Assembly: GCA_019930625.1 (NCBI GenBank)
Contig: CP082844.1
Span: forward strand, 5,704,001 to 5,768,000
Length of the DNA: 64,000 nt
Direction: 5' to 3'
Origin: Nocardia asteroides
GTDB taxonomy: Bacteria; Actinomycetota; Actinomycetes; Mycobacteriales; Mycobacteriaceae
Shown: positions 46,276 to 54,936 of the stretch, piece by piece
Numbering within the stretch: the stretch's first letter is position 1
How the letters are laid out: each line of letters begins with the position of its first letter
Notes under the pieces: model-generated
Database searches by the model: none
The model's input: only the letters and a program-made list of their open reading frames with translations
What the model was told of the DNA's origin: nothing
Position numbers and translations under genes: made by a program

Positions 46276-46521
46276 CACCGTGCAGCGCCCGCCGCGTCCG
46301 CAGCCAAAGAGCTCGGCGCGGCCAATGGTGACTCGGTTCGATGGTTGTTCGGCGACCGCGGTGTGCAGGTCGGCCAGCGCGCATGGGCAGCCCAGTCGGT
46401 CCGTGTCGGCCGCAGCTGATGCCGTCCGCCGCCGAGTCATCGGCGACTTGGATCGCTGCGCGATGTCTCCATCGCTGGGTGTGACAGCGCGGTGCACGAG
46501 CCCGTCGATCGCTGGGGTCGC

Positions 46522-48474
46522 ATGATGCGAGCGCGAGCAACATGGGCCGGGCTGGCGGCAATGCTACTGGTTCTCGGGGCGGTTACCAGTTGTAGGTATG
46601 AGGAAGCGGCTGGAGTCTGCGGAACCGTCGCTGACGGTGCTACGGGGACGGGGACGGGAACGGCCGACGGGAAAACGCAGGACATCGGGACGAGTCCGGA
46701 GATTGCAACAGGGTATCGGTCGGGGATGATGCCAGTGCGATCGAAGACGTTCGCGGTGGCCACGGCGAATCCGGCAGCAACGAAGGCCGCATGTGAGGTG
46801 TTGCAGACTGGCGGGACCGCAGCCGACGCGCTGATCACGGCGCAGACCACGCTGGGGCTGGTGGAGCCGCAATCCTCAGGGATCGGTGGCGGCGCGTTCC
46901 TGATGTATTACGACGCGGCGTCCAAGTCCGAAGAGGCCTACGATGGGCGCGAAGTCGCGCCCGCGGCGGCGACGGAGAACTACCTGCGCTGGGTCAGCGA
47001 TACCGATCGCACCGAACCGAAGCCAAACACCCGGGCCAGCGGCCGCTCGATCGGCGTGCCCGGTGTGATCCGGATGCTGGAGATGGTGCACCGCGAGCAC
47101 GGCAAAAAGGGCTGGCGCGAATTGTTCGACCCGGCCATCGGGCTCGCCGATCGCGGCTTCCAGATCAGTCCCCGGCTTGCCGGGCAGATCACCGACTCGG
47201 CGACCGATCTCGCACGGGATGGCGGCGCTAAGGCGTACTTCCTCAATCCCGACGGCACGGGCAAGGCCGCCGATACCGTACTCACCAACCCGGCCATGGC
47301 GAAGACGCTCGGCGCCATCGCCACCGACGGCGCGCAGGCCTTCTATACCGGGGCCATCGCGCAGGACATCGTCGCCGCCGCGACCGCGGGCACCGGTGGT
47401 CGTACCCCCAGTCTCATCACGGTCGCCGACCTGGCCAACTACCAGCCGAAGAAGCGCACCGCGCTATGCACCGACTACCGCAACCATCAGATCTGCGGCA
47501 TGCCGAACCCCTCGTCGGGGGGCATCACCGTCGCGTCCACCCTCGGCATCCTGGAGAACTTCGATCTCGCCGCGCTGAAGCCGGACGATCTCGGGGCCGA
47601 CTCCGACACCGCCAGCAATGGCGGCAAGCCGAAGGCCGAGGCGGTTCATCTCATCGCCGAGGCCGAGCGGCTGGCCTACGCCGACCGCAACAAGTACGTG
47701 GCCGATACCGATTTCATTCCGCTGCCCGGCAACTCGCCACAGACACTGCTGAACAAGGAGTACCTGAAGCAGCGTTCGGGCCTGATCGACCGCAACCGCA
47801 GCATGGGCACCGCCCAGCCCGGCGACTTCGGCCCGGTCCCGCTCGGCGTCGGCCCACAGCCGCCGGAACACGGCACCAGCCACATCTCCGTTGTCGACCA
47901 GTACGGCAACGCGGCCGCGATGACCACCACCATCGAAGCGGCCTTCGGCTCGTTCCATCTCGTCGACGGCTTCCTGCTGAACAACCAGCTCACCGACTTC
48001 TCCGCCGACCCGATGGGCACCGACGGCATCCTGGTGGCCAACCGCATTCAGCCCAACAAGCGCCCCCGCAGCTCGGTCTCACCCACCCTGGTGTTCAGTA
48101 AGGCCGCAGACGGATCTCGCGGCCCGCTCACCCATGTCGCGGGATCAGCCGGCGGCTCGCTGATCATCCAGTTCGTTCTGAAAACGCTGATCGGCATGTT
48201 GGATTGGGGACTCGACCCACAGCAGGCAGTCTCGGCGCCCACCTTCGGAGCGAGTAACGACCAATCCACCAGCCTCGGCGGCGAACACCCCAACATCGAC
48301 GCTGCCGACAACGGTGACCACGACGCATTGGTCCTCCGCCTCCGCGAACTCGGCCACCAAGTCTCAGTCGCCCGGCAATCCAGCGGCCTGACCGCCATCC
48401 GCCGAGACAGCGACGGCTGGATCGGCGGCGCCGATCCTCGACGCGAAGGTGCAGTATCCGGGGATACCCGCTGA
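46522..48474 (+). CDS. ggt: Gamma-glutamyltransferase, secreted lipoprotein
   Basis: A 650-residue gamma-glutamyltranspeptidase. It has a lipoprotein signal ending LVLGAVTSC (C24), so it is anchored outside the membrane. The fold signatures are VEPQSSGIGGGAFLMYYDAA and, at the autoprocessing site, GTSHISVVDQYGNAAAMTTT, with catalytic T452 becoming the N-terminus of the small subunit. SSVSPTLVF and AGSAGGSLIIQFVLKTLIGM follow as in the family. It cleaves gamma-glutamyl bonds of glutathione-like thiols or gamma-glutamyl peptides, feeding amino acids to the cell. The first ATG at 46522 is used; the upstream GTG adds ten residues. No partner gene is coupled. Confidence 0.92.
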   Translation: MMRARATWAGLAAMLLVLGAVTSCRYEEAAGVCGTVADGATGTGTGTADGKTQDIGTSPEIATGYRSGMMPVRSKTFAVATANPAATKAACEVLQTGGTAADALITAQTTLGLVEPQSSGIGGGAFLMYYDAASKSEEAYDGREVAPAAATENYLRWVSDTDRTEPKPNTRASGRSIGVPGVIRMLEMVHREHGKKGWRELFDPAIGLADRGFQISPRLAGQITDSATDLARDGGAKAYFLNPDGTGKAADTVLTNPAMAKTLGAIATDGAQAFYTGAIAQDIVAAATAGTGGRTPSLITVADLANYQPKKRTALCTDYRNHQICGMPNPSSGGITVASTLGILENFDLAALKPDDLGADSDTASNGGKPKAEAVHLIAEAERLAYADRNKYVADTDFIPLPGNSPQTLLNKEYLKQRSGLIDRNRSMGTAQPGDFGPVPLGVGPQPPEHGTSHISVVDQYGNAAAMTTTIEAAFGSFHLVDGFLLNNQLTDFSADPMGTDGILVANRIQPNKRPRSSVSPTLVFSKAADGSRGPLTHVAGSAGGSLIIQFVLKTLIGMLDWGLDPQQAVSAPTFGASNDQSTSLGGEHPNIDAADNGDHDALVLRLRELGHQVSVARQSSGLTAIRRDSDGWIGGADPRREGAVSGDTR

Positions 48475-48537
48475 CCATGTCGGGTCGTCACGGCCCATAG
48501 TCGTTGCTGGGCGGCGGCCGGACCGAAACGGCGGACA

Positions 48538-48900
48538 ATGACCCGCGAGACGACCACCTTGCAGCGGTGGCATGCCGTGCACGACCTGCTCGGCCAGGGA
48601 GTCGGGCTCATGGACTGCGCCCGCCGACTGGGCGTGGGCCTCAACACGGTCAAACGCTATGCCCGAGCGGCCGAACCCGAAAACTGCGCCGGCCACCGCG
48701 ATACCGTGCTTGTCTGGTCGATCCCTACCACGATCACCTGCGAATACGCCGCGCTACCGAGCCCGGTGTGCTGGTCGTCGAGTTGTTCGGTGAGATCAAA
48801 GCCCTCGGCTACACCGGCAGCCTCAATTTTCTGCAGAAATACCCCACACAGGGCCGTGAGTCCGGTTCCTGCCGCCTCCGCCTCCACTTCTCGATCGCGG
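48538..48900 (+). mobile_element. ISL3-family transposase remnant
   Basis: The plus strand starts with LQRWHAVHDLLGQGVGLMDC then ARRLGVGLNTVKRYARAAEP, the ISL3 HTH region. The frame then changes near 48680 and continues as RRPPRYRACLVDPYHDHLRI followed by EIKALGYTGSLNFLQKY. The rest of the transposase is absent. It lies between the gamma-glutamyltransferase gene and a broken GNAT gene. Confidence 0.7.
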
Positions 48901-48977
48901 ACAGACCGGCACTGGCCAGTTCACCGGCCGCGATCACCAGCGAGTCCAACGCCAGTTCGCGGGTAGCGTCCCAAGTT

Positions 48978-49501
48978 GTGACTTCGACTCTGCGTACCCA
49001 GCGTCTTGTCCTCGAGCGGTACGTCCCAGAGGACGAGGAAGGCTTCGTCGCTTTGTTTCAGGACACGAGGGTGTCTCGGTGGATGGGTGACGGCCCGTCT
49101 TCCGAAGCGGCCGACCGGGCCTTGTTCGGCGCATCTTCACCAAGGTTTATGCGGACCATCTGTTCGACGTCTGGGCCGTTCGTCAGGACGGACGCCTGGT
49201 CGGGCATGCCGAGATCAAGCCGACTGACGTCGTCGAGGGCTACGAGATCATTTACGCTTTGAGCCCACAGGTGTGGGGATGCGGTTTGGGTGTCGAGCTG
49301 GCAGAAGCGCTTGTCACCTACGGTTTCCACACCCTGGGACTGACCGAGGTGCACGCCACCGTGGCCGCAGCGAACAAGGCTTCGCTGCATGTTCTAAGCG
49401 AAGTCGGTTTCGAGCATATCCGGGCCATCCCGGAAAATGATGGCAGTACCACCCTGCTACTGACCCGGTCGATCAGTGACCACTCACCCACCGATCGATA
49501 G
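48978..49501 (+). pseudogene. GNAT-family acetyltransferase (RimJ/RimL-like), single frameshift
   Basis: From the GTG at 48978 the frame encodes STLRTQRLVLERYVPEDEEG then FVALFQDTRVSRWMGDGPSS, the start of a RimL-type GNAT. Near 49130 the frame changes and continues without gap as VRQDGRLVGHAEIKPTDVVE then YALSPQVWGCGLGVELAEAL and FEHIRAIPENDGSTTLLLTR to a stop at 49501. Only one frame change is needed, so this is either a recent pseudogene or a sequencing error. Confidence 0.7.
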
Positions 49502-49826
49502 CAAAAACGCATCAACCAAACCCGTCACTTCCGACCGGGGCAGCTGTGTATCGCACATTCGCAGGGGCCGATACCCGGTTGTCCCGAACTGGGCCAGCTC
49601 GGCGTCGATGTCGACCTCGAAGTTTGTTGAGGGTGAGAGCTGTCGGTGTGGTCGTCTACTCAATCTCGATCCCGCATCCACACCTGTCCGTAAAACGATC
49701 GATTTGCGACGCCTGCGGGGTCCGGTGAGTTGTCCCGACCGGTGATTCAGCCCTCGTTTTCGATAGACCTATCGCAGGGGTGTCTGCACGGTCCGATGGT
49801 CTTTGCCGCAGAGGAGACGCATGGAG
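49502..49826. other. Stretch with one doubtful short frame
   Basis: About 325 bases between two GNAT genes. A minus-strand frame ending at 49484 reads NFEVDIDAELAQFGTTGYRP then LPRSEVTGLVDAFLLSIGG, which looks protein-like (a possible C-terminal end) but has no start, ribosome-binding site or known family. Nothing else was seen. Confidence 0.35.
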
Positions 49827-50597
49827 TCAATGCAGTTCTCGGGCCATATGAAGCAGCCCGGTTCCGTCCGGGTAGTGGCTGGGCTCGTAACCGACACGGA
49901 CGAAGCCGTGTCGAGTGTAGAGGCGTTCGGCGTGAATATTGTCCTCGCGCTGAGACCGTCGAACTTGCTGGTAGTCATGTTTGCGTGCCCATTCGAGGGC
50001 CTTCGTCACCAGAAGATCTCCCGCCCCTGTCCCGCGATGCTCCGGGACGACGAACATACCGGTCAACTCCACCGCGGTTTCCCGGTCCGGGATCGCGTTG
50101 ATCTGGACCTCCGCGATCGGTCTGCCCTCTTTCAGCACCATCAAGTTGGCCTTGCGCGATGCCACCAACTCACGCCAAACCCGCTCTGGCCGCGCCCGGG
50201 CTTGTTCCACCGTCGTCCTGAACGAGTCCGGCGAATCAGCAAGTTTTTGCAACACCAGCTCACGCGAGCGTTCCCAGTCGTCGGGAGTGAGGTCACGCAC
50301 CGTGACAGGACCGGAGGCGATACGGGCCGCCTCTTCCCAACCCCAATCCCTGGACTGTCCACCCGAGGGGTCCTCCGGTTCACCCGACGAGGTGAAGGAC
50401 TCTTCGGAACGGATTGACCCTGACGCGTTGTCGATCGCTGCCCCGGATGCCTGATCGACCTCGGTGACCTCGTGGACCATCTTTCTCAGGTGACCGCTGG
50501 CCGCGGTCGGTGGATAGCGGCCGACGCGGGACATCTTGGAAACCAAGCCGTCGGCACGCTCGACCAGCTCCGCAAAGATCTGACGCCAACCGGCCAA
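49827..50597 (-). CDS. GNAT-family acetyltransferase, paralogue of the module at 20-3496
   Basis: A 256-residue protein whose last 165 residues are a GNAT: VTVRDLTPDDWERSRELVLQ, then SPDSFRTTVEQARARPERVW and FVVPEHRGTGAGDLLVTKAL with an intact R-G-T-G-A-G acetyl-CoA loop. The match to the C-terminus of the fusion gene at 20-3496 is close (DDW, (S/A)P(E/D).F..TVEQAR), including the WxWE motif just before it. The N-terminal 90 residues are polar and of low complexity. Upstream codons on another frame (to about 50780) look continuous with it, so the gene may be a truncated piece of a longer protein. The start at 50597 is uncertain. Confidence 0.7.
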   Translation of the reverse strand: MAGWRQIFAELVERADGLVSKMSRVGRYPPTAASGHLRKMVHEVTEVDQASGAAIDNASGSIRSEESFTSSGEPEDPSGGQSRDWGWEEAARIASGPVTVRDLTPDDWERSRELVLQKLADSPDSFRTTVEQARARPERVWRELVASRKANLMVLKEGRPIAEVQINAIPDRETAVELTGMFVVPEHRGTGAGDLLVTKALEWARKHDYQQVRRSQREDNIHAERLYTRHGFVRVGYEPSHYPDGTGLLHMARELH

Positions 50598-50872
50598 CGA
50601 GCTCCTCCAACAGCCGCACCATCATGACTGCACTGCCCGGCTCGACGTGCGACAACAGAGCCTCACACACCACAGGCCCGACGTCACTGTCACATGTAAG
50701 AACGGCCGGCAACAAATTCGCGCCGCCGGGAGGGCTCCTTGGCCGCCGGACGAACGGATCCCGGAGTGTTGTAAAACGTTCGGTTCTCGCACACATCGTC
50801 CCAGCCGGACGAATCCCGGCACCGGAGCCCGGTCGATGTGTATGAGAAACGTGTCGGGTAGACGGGCGGCTC

Positions 50873-51403
50873 TCAACGCTCTGCAGAGCTGGAATTCCCC
50901 GTGTCCTCCCGGTTCTTCAGTCGGCGCCGGTAGGCGCGCTGGCGGCAGGCGTTGCTGCAATAGCGGCGGGGCCGGCCGCCAATGTCCAGATTCGGAGTAG
51001 GGGAGTAGGTGGGCAGTCGGCAGGGGCACTCGTCGCATTGCCCGTATCCGTACGGTTCTAGCCAGCCGTGCAAGTCACACCAGATCAGTGGCTGGTTCTC
51101 GCGCACACGTTGGGCGATCTGAGCCATTGTGCGGGCAAGGTCATCGTGGTGGGGCCGCTCTTCCTCGTCGAGCCAGATCTCCTCGGCCACGCTCAGGAGG
51201 AAGGAGGCGGGGACAGCGTTCTTGATGGGGCTTAGAGCCACGTGCTCGAGCTCCGCGCACATCGCCTCGAGCCTCTCCTTTGCGTAGGTGGCCGAACCGA
51301 ATCTCTTGGTGGCCGCCTCGTAGAGTTCGCTGATGCTGAGATTGGCGGCGGCGTCTGCCTCCACGCGCCGCCGGTGGGCGGGGCGTCGGCCCATGTGGAT
51401 CAC
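50873..51403 (-). CDS. Hypothetical protein with cysteine-rich (zinc-finger-like) C-terminus
   Basis: A 176-residue protein: the N-terminal 60 residues are helical (LSISELYEAATKRFGSATYA), the middle has SFLLSVAEEIWLDEEERPHH, and the C-terminus has CDLHG followed by CDECPCRLPTYSP and RPRRYCSNACRQRAYRRRLK. The closing RRYCSNACRQRAYRRR pattern occurs in many actinobacterial plasmid and phage proteins that probably bind nucleic acid. It begins with GTG at 51403, overlapping the previous stop by four bases. It ends next to the GNAT region. Confidence 0.6.
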   Translation of the reverse strand: MIHMGRRPAHRRRVEADAAANLSISELYEAATKRFGSATYAKERLEAMCAELEHVALSPIKNAVPASFLLSVAEEIWLDEEERPHHDDLARTMAQIAQRVRENQPLIWCDLHGWLEPYGYGQCDECPCRLPTYSPTPNLDIGGRPRRYCSNACRQRAYRRRLKNREDTGNSSSAER

Positions 51404-51651
51404 GCTTCCTCCCCGGTCTGCTCGATCTCTATGGGCGAGATCATCTGGCCAGTATCGCGCCGTTCTTCAAGATGCCCGAGGGTTTTATGAATGCCGAAAG
51501 CCTGGGCGAACGACGCGAAGATCGCAGGGATATCCCGCTTGTCGGCACGGACGAGAGCGATAGCGGTCACGCTCGCCACCGCGAGGAACAATGACGGCCA
51601 CAGGTTGGCTGTCAGCAGCGACACGACATCAGGCAGCGCAAGGGAAGACAC
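51400..51651 (-). CDS. Small membrane protein, 83 residues
   Basis: An 83-residue protein starting with GTG at 51651, four bases after a strong GGAGG. It has one hydrophobic segment (LTANLWPSLFLAVASVTAIA) flanked by polar tails and ends RDTGQMISPIEIEQTGEEA. An intrinsic terminator lies just upstream of its ribosome-binding site, so expression is probably conditional. Its stop overlaps the next gene (GTGA), giving a two-gene unit with the zinc-finger-like protein. Family unknown. Confidence 0.6.
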   Translation of the reverse strand: MSSLALPDVVSLLTANLWPSLFLAVASVTAIALVRADKRDIPAIFASFAQAFGIHKTLGHLEERRDTGQMISPIEIEQTGEEA

Positions 51652-51665
51652 GGCACCTCCGGGCA

Positions 51666-51697
51666 CGAAAAAAGCCCTCAGCGTCTGCTGAGGGCTT
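51666..51697 (-). terminator. Intrinsic terminator / attenuator on the minus strand
   Basis: Minus-strand stem AAGCCCTCAGC/GCTGAGGGCTT (arms 51697-51687 and 51682-51672) with loop AGAC, followed immediately by a run of six T (51671-51666). This is a textbook intrinsic terminator, placed about 15 bases before the start codon of the small membrane protein gene, which suggests attenuation control. Confidence 0.8.
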
Positions 51698-51810
51698 GGA
51701 TGGTATGGGTGGGGAAACAACGAAACCCCAGTCGCGAAGCGACCAGGGCTATTCGGGCACAGCCGTACCCGAGTGAGGTAATTGTAGCCTGGATCGCACC
51801 TCGGAGACAA
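51698..51810 (-). promoter_or_regulatory. Promoter and leader RNA upstream of the attenuator
   Basis: On the minus strand, TTGTCT (51810-51805) and TACAAT (51786-51781) are spaced 18 bases, a good sigma-A-type promoter. Transcription would start near 51774 and give a leader of about 105 nucleotides. The leader contains CGGG/CCCG and GGTCGC/GCGACT mini-hairpins and ends in the terminator at 51666-51697. It may be a regulatory leader or a separate small RNA. Confidence 0.5.
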
Positions 51811-52344
51811 CCGCGACTCTCTGAAATAATCGCAGGTCAGTGGCTATTCGAGCTTGTTGGGAGGCAGACACGCGTTTCGTAACGCGCCCTCTGCGCGGGC
51901 GCGTATTGCAACCACATGGCCTTCACTCAACCATTGCCTGATAACTACGGGTATCAGGCAACTCGCATCGGAACCCCCCGACTGGTGCCGCTGGAGCACG
52001 TCCTTCACTCGTTGAGTTCTGGATGTACAGCTGCGATACGTGCTGCGAAGGCAGCGTAAAGAGCCGATTCCTCCGTGATGTCGCACTTCGTGAACATCAG
52101 GCGGGGTGACCCATCGGAGGTCTTAGCGCCGGATCGGGCGGATTTGCTCCTCGACTCCCTCCCCACACTCCTGGACCCCACGGGGCCGTCCGCAACGTGC
52201 GCGACCGGCCGCCCTGCAGCGACGCGCGGACCTTGGAATCAACGGGACACGCACAAGCGGATCCCCACACGCCGGAGGAACGGGAAGTGGAGTGCTCCGG
52301 CCACGGGGCTTGGCTTGTCGGCCGCCTGTATACAGATTTGCCGG
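51811..52344. other. Stretch without a recognisable gene
   Basis: About 530 bases between the leader promoter and the propeller protein gene, which is on the same strand and ends at 52345. No gene, repeat or strong hairpin was recognised. Confidence 0.45.
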
Positions 52345-53532
52345 TCAGCTTGGTCTCGGTAGTTCCCACGGCCGGAAGGGATTCGGTAGAAGCGGGCCTG
52401 GTCCGCACGGCCACTGGTCGCGAATCGGGTCGGGACAGAGTCTTCTGAATAAGTCGGGGATGGCCGGGATGTCGCGGCCCAGGTTGCACAGTAGGCCGCA
52501 GGTCGATATCGCGAGAGAGTGCTGGTGGCCCGCGGCGACCGCGACGTATTGCGCGCCGGGCAGAAGTGCAGGCACAACGTTGTTGTCGGGAAAGCGCCCG
52601 AAGTAGACGACTTGCCCATCCGACTGCAGCGCCACGGAATGGAAGATACCGGCGGCCACCGCGGTATAGACCACCCCGACCGGAAGCGGAGGAACATCGA
52701 GCTGGCCTTCATTGCTGACGCCGAAGCCGACGATCTGACCGTCCACACGCAAAGCCAGAGCATGTCCGAACCCGGCAGCGATACCGGTGTAGGTACGGGT
52801 GAAGTCGATGCACAGCCACGTGCAGACAGGCGGGGTTTCCGGGGCGCATGTCCGTTCGCACACACCCGGCGGCAGCGTCCCCATGCCAGCGCCGAACAGG
52901 ATGACCTTGCCGTCGGTGCGCAACGCGAGGGAGTATTGGGCTCCGGCAGCTACCGCCGTGTAGGTCAGACCCGCTGGCAGCGAGGGAACGTCGGTCTGTT
53001 CGGAGCCGTTGTCACCAAAGCCGACAACCTGGCCGTCGGAACGCAACGCCAGCGAGTGCTGTTGTCCGGCAGCAACCGCCGTATATCGGGATCCAGCCGG
53101 CGACAGCGGCGCGATTGTCTCCCCGAACTTGTCACGACCGAACCCCACTACTTGACCGTCGGAACGCAACGCCAGCGAGTGGTAGCTGCCGCCCGCAACT
53201 GCCGTGTACGTGGTCCCCGGCGGCAGCGCCGGCACGTTCGTCTCCCCACCGAGATCCCTGCCGAACGCAACGACCTGGCCATTCGAAAGCAACGCCAGCG
53301 AATGCTCTTGCCCGGCGGCTACTGCGGTATATGTCAGTCCATCAGGCAGCTCAGGTACGTCGAGCTGCCCATAGGAATTGCTCTCCCCCCAAGCCACGAC
53401 GCTCCCACCAGGGGAAACAGGCACACCGCTCGGGGCCGCCACCGCAGTCGCGGTCGCCGCGGCCAACGTCGCCCCCACTGTCACATACCTGCGCAACAGC
53501 GGCATTGCCACAGTCAACCATCCCGCAACCAT
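52345..53532 (-). CDS. Secreted RCC1-like beta-propeller repeat protein
   Basis: A 395-residue protein with an N-terminal signal (LRRYVTVGATLAAATATAVA, cleavage likely after VAA). It consists of about seven repeats of 40 residues with the core YTAVAAGQ.HSLAL.S(N/D)GQVV.FG then PALPPG, matching RCC1 / ATS1-type repeats that fold as a seven-bladed propeller. The fifth repeat holds an insert with four cysteines (CERTCAPETPPVCTWLC). The C-terminal 40 residues are Pro/Cys-rich. The start may be the ATG at 53532 or one at 53505. Function is unknown; such secreted propellers are often extracellular binding proteins. Confidence 0.8.
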   Translation of the reverse strand: MVAGWLTVAMPLLRRYVTVGATLAAATATAVAAPSGVPVSPGGSVVAWGESNSYGQLDVPELPDGLTYTAVAAGQEHSLALLSNGQVVAFGRDLGGETNVPALPPGTTYTAVAGGSYHSLALRSDGQVVGFGRDKFGETIAPLSPAGSRYTAVAAGQQHSLALRSDGQVVGFGDNGSEQTDVPSLPAGLTYTAVAAGAQYSLALRTDGKVILFGAGMGTLPPGVCERTCAPETPPVCTWLCIDFTRTYTGIAAGFGHALALRVDGQIVGFGVSNEGQLDVPPLPVGVVYTAVAAGIFHSVALQSDGQVVYFGRFPDNNVVPALLPGAQYVAVAAGHQHSLAISTCGLLCNLGRDIPAIPDLFRRLCPDPIRDQWPCGPGPLLPNPFRPWELPRPS

Positions 53533-53604
53533 CTCGCCCGTTCACCACACGGAGCTTTCACCACTTCCGCTACCCCGGCGAGATGGACCCGGAACCTCCG
53601 CAGG

Positions 53605-53997
53605 TCAAGACGTGGCGGCGTCGGCCCGCAGGTAGCTGTAGACGGTTTCGCGGCTGACGCCGAACTCCTTGGCCAGCGCCGCTTTCGACTCCCCGCCAGC
53701 CGCGCGGGCACGCAGCTGGATGGCCTGCTCGGCGGTGAGGGCGGGTTTGCGGCCGGTGTAGACGCCGCGGGCCTTCGCCGCGGCGATGCCCTCGCGCTGA
53801 CGCTCGAGGATGAGGGCGCGTTCGAACTCGGCGAAGGCACCCATCACGCTCAGCAGCAAATTCGCCATCGGCGAGTCCTCTCCGGTGAAGGTCAGCGACT
53901 CCTTCACGAACTCCATCCGGACACCCTTGCCGGTCAGGGTGCGCACCAACCGGCGAAGGTCGTCGAGGTTGCGGGCGAGGCGGTCCATGGAGTGCAC
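53605..53997 (-). pseudogene. Serine recombinase (resolvase/invertase), N-terminally truncated
   Basis: A 130-codon frame starting MHSMDRLARNLDDLRRLVRT and continuing SPMANLLLSVMGAFAEFERA with a C-terminal HTH (SKAALAKEFGVSRETVYSYL). These are the central and DNA-binding parts of a Tn3/Hin-type serine recombinase. The catalytic-Ser half that should precede VHSMDRLARN is missing, replaced by unrelated sequence from 53998. It is therefore inactive. Confidence 0.75.
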
Positions 53998-54199
53998 GCT
54001 GCATCCACATCGGTGACATCATCACCGTCTCACCTCCTAACTCCCAATAACTGTGCATTCACCGGCTACTCTCATAAGACATCACGAACACCCCCTGCCG
54101 AGCGTTCAACGGTTCATCGATCCTGGACACAAATCGATCGGACTGCTAGGGCCACCCCGACAGGACCGATCCCACTCGACGCGCGGCACGTCTCCTGCC

Positions 54200-54399
54200 G
54201 GCTTGCCCGCCCGCCGGTCGGTGACTACGACGAGCCGAACGTCTCCCAAGCCGTCGCCGAGGTCAAAGAACTCACCGACCCCGCCGACATCCGCGCGATC
54301 GTCGCCTACGAAGAAGCCCACAAAAACCGCCACGGCGTCGTCTCCGCCGCCCAGACCCGGCTGGCCGCGATCGCCCAAGAAGTCGCTGGCCTGCCCTGA
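54200..54399 (+). pseudogene. Short fragment of a Mycobacteriales helical protein
   Basis: The plus strand reads GDYDEPNVSQAVAEVKELTD then PADIRAIVAYEEAHKNRHGV and AQTRLAAIAQEVAGLP before a stop at 54397-54399. The pattern (PYD.....QV...++.L...+L..+..YE..HKNR..V) matches a short helical domain common in Nocardia and Mycobacterium proteins. No start codon or ribosome-binding site fits, so it is probably the end of a truncated gene. Confidence 0.35.
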
Positions 54400-54936
54400 A
54401 CCGATCCCGGCGGCCACGAACGGCGACACACCCTGAGCCCCTGCGTTACCCGGACCCGCCGACCCCGCAGGCGGCTATGCATGAAGGCCCGCCCGGAAGG
54501 GTTCGCTGTGGACTGAGCGGCCCTGCCATCACCGTGTTGAGATGTGTGGATCACGGGTGTTCGTCGGCGGTCGTGCCCTTGGCGTTGCTTGCCGCGCATC
54601 GCTGGGGCGGTGGCCGTCCTCATGCGGGTCCCGGGCCAGGAGAAAGTGCCTGAGACCGCGCAGATGGTAGACGTCGCGGCCCACAGGTGCCTGAAACTTC
54701 GGTGCGTCGGGGTGACAGGTGCTGCGCCGGTGTCGAATACCCGAGTGGGTGCAATGTTGGTCACCTCCGGTGGCTGGTGCCCTGTCTCGGATATGCGCGC
54801 TGCCGCCGAACCAAGCACGCATTTTCCCTTGCCGACGGTAGCGACCCCGGACGAGCCTGTCCCCTCGACGCGGTGGGTTCGGCGAGGATGGGCCGGGTGC
54901 GGCCGCCCCAGGGCGGGTCGGCCGCACCAATGAATT
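54400..54936. other. Stretch without a recognisable gene
   Basis: About 535 bases before the catabolic cluster. Open frames exist but no family motif, start signal or clear repeat was found. It marks the border between mobile-element debris and the catabolic genes. Confidence 0.45.

Noticed and set aside
52519..54200. A long plus-strand frame opposite the propeller and recombinase genes
   Set aside because: Antisense shadow of the RCC1-like repeats, giving a periodic but meaningless protein; only the last 60 codons (54200-54399) look protein-like.
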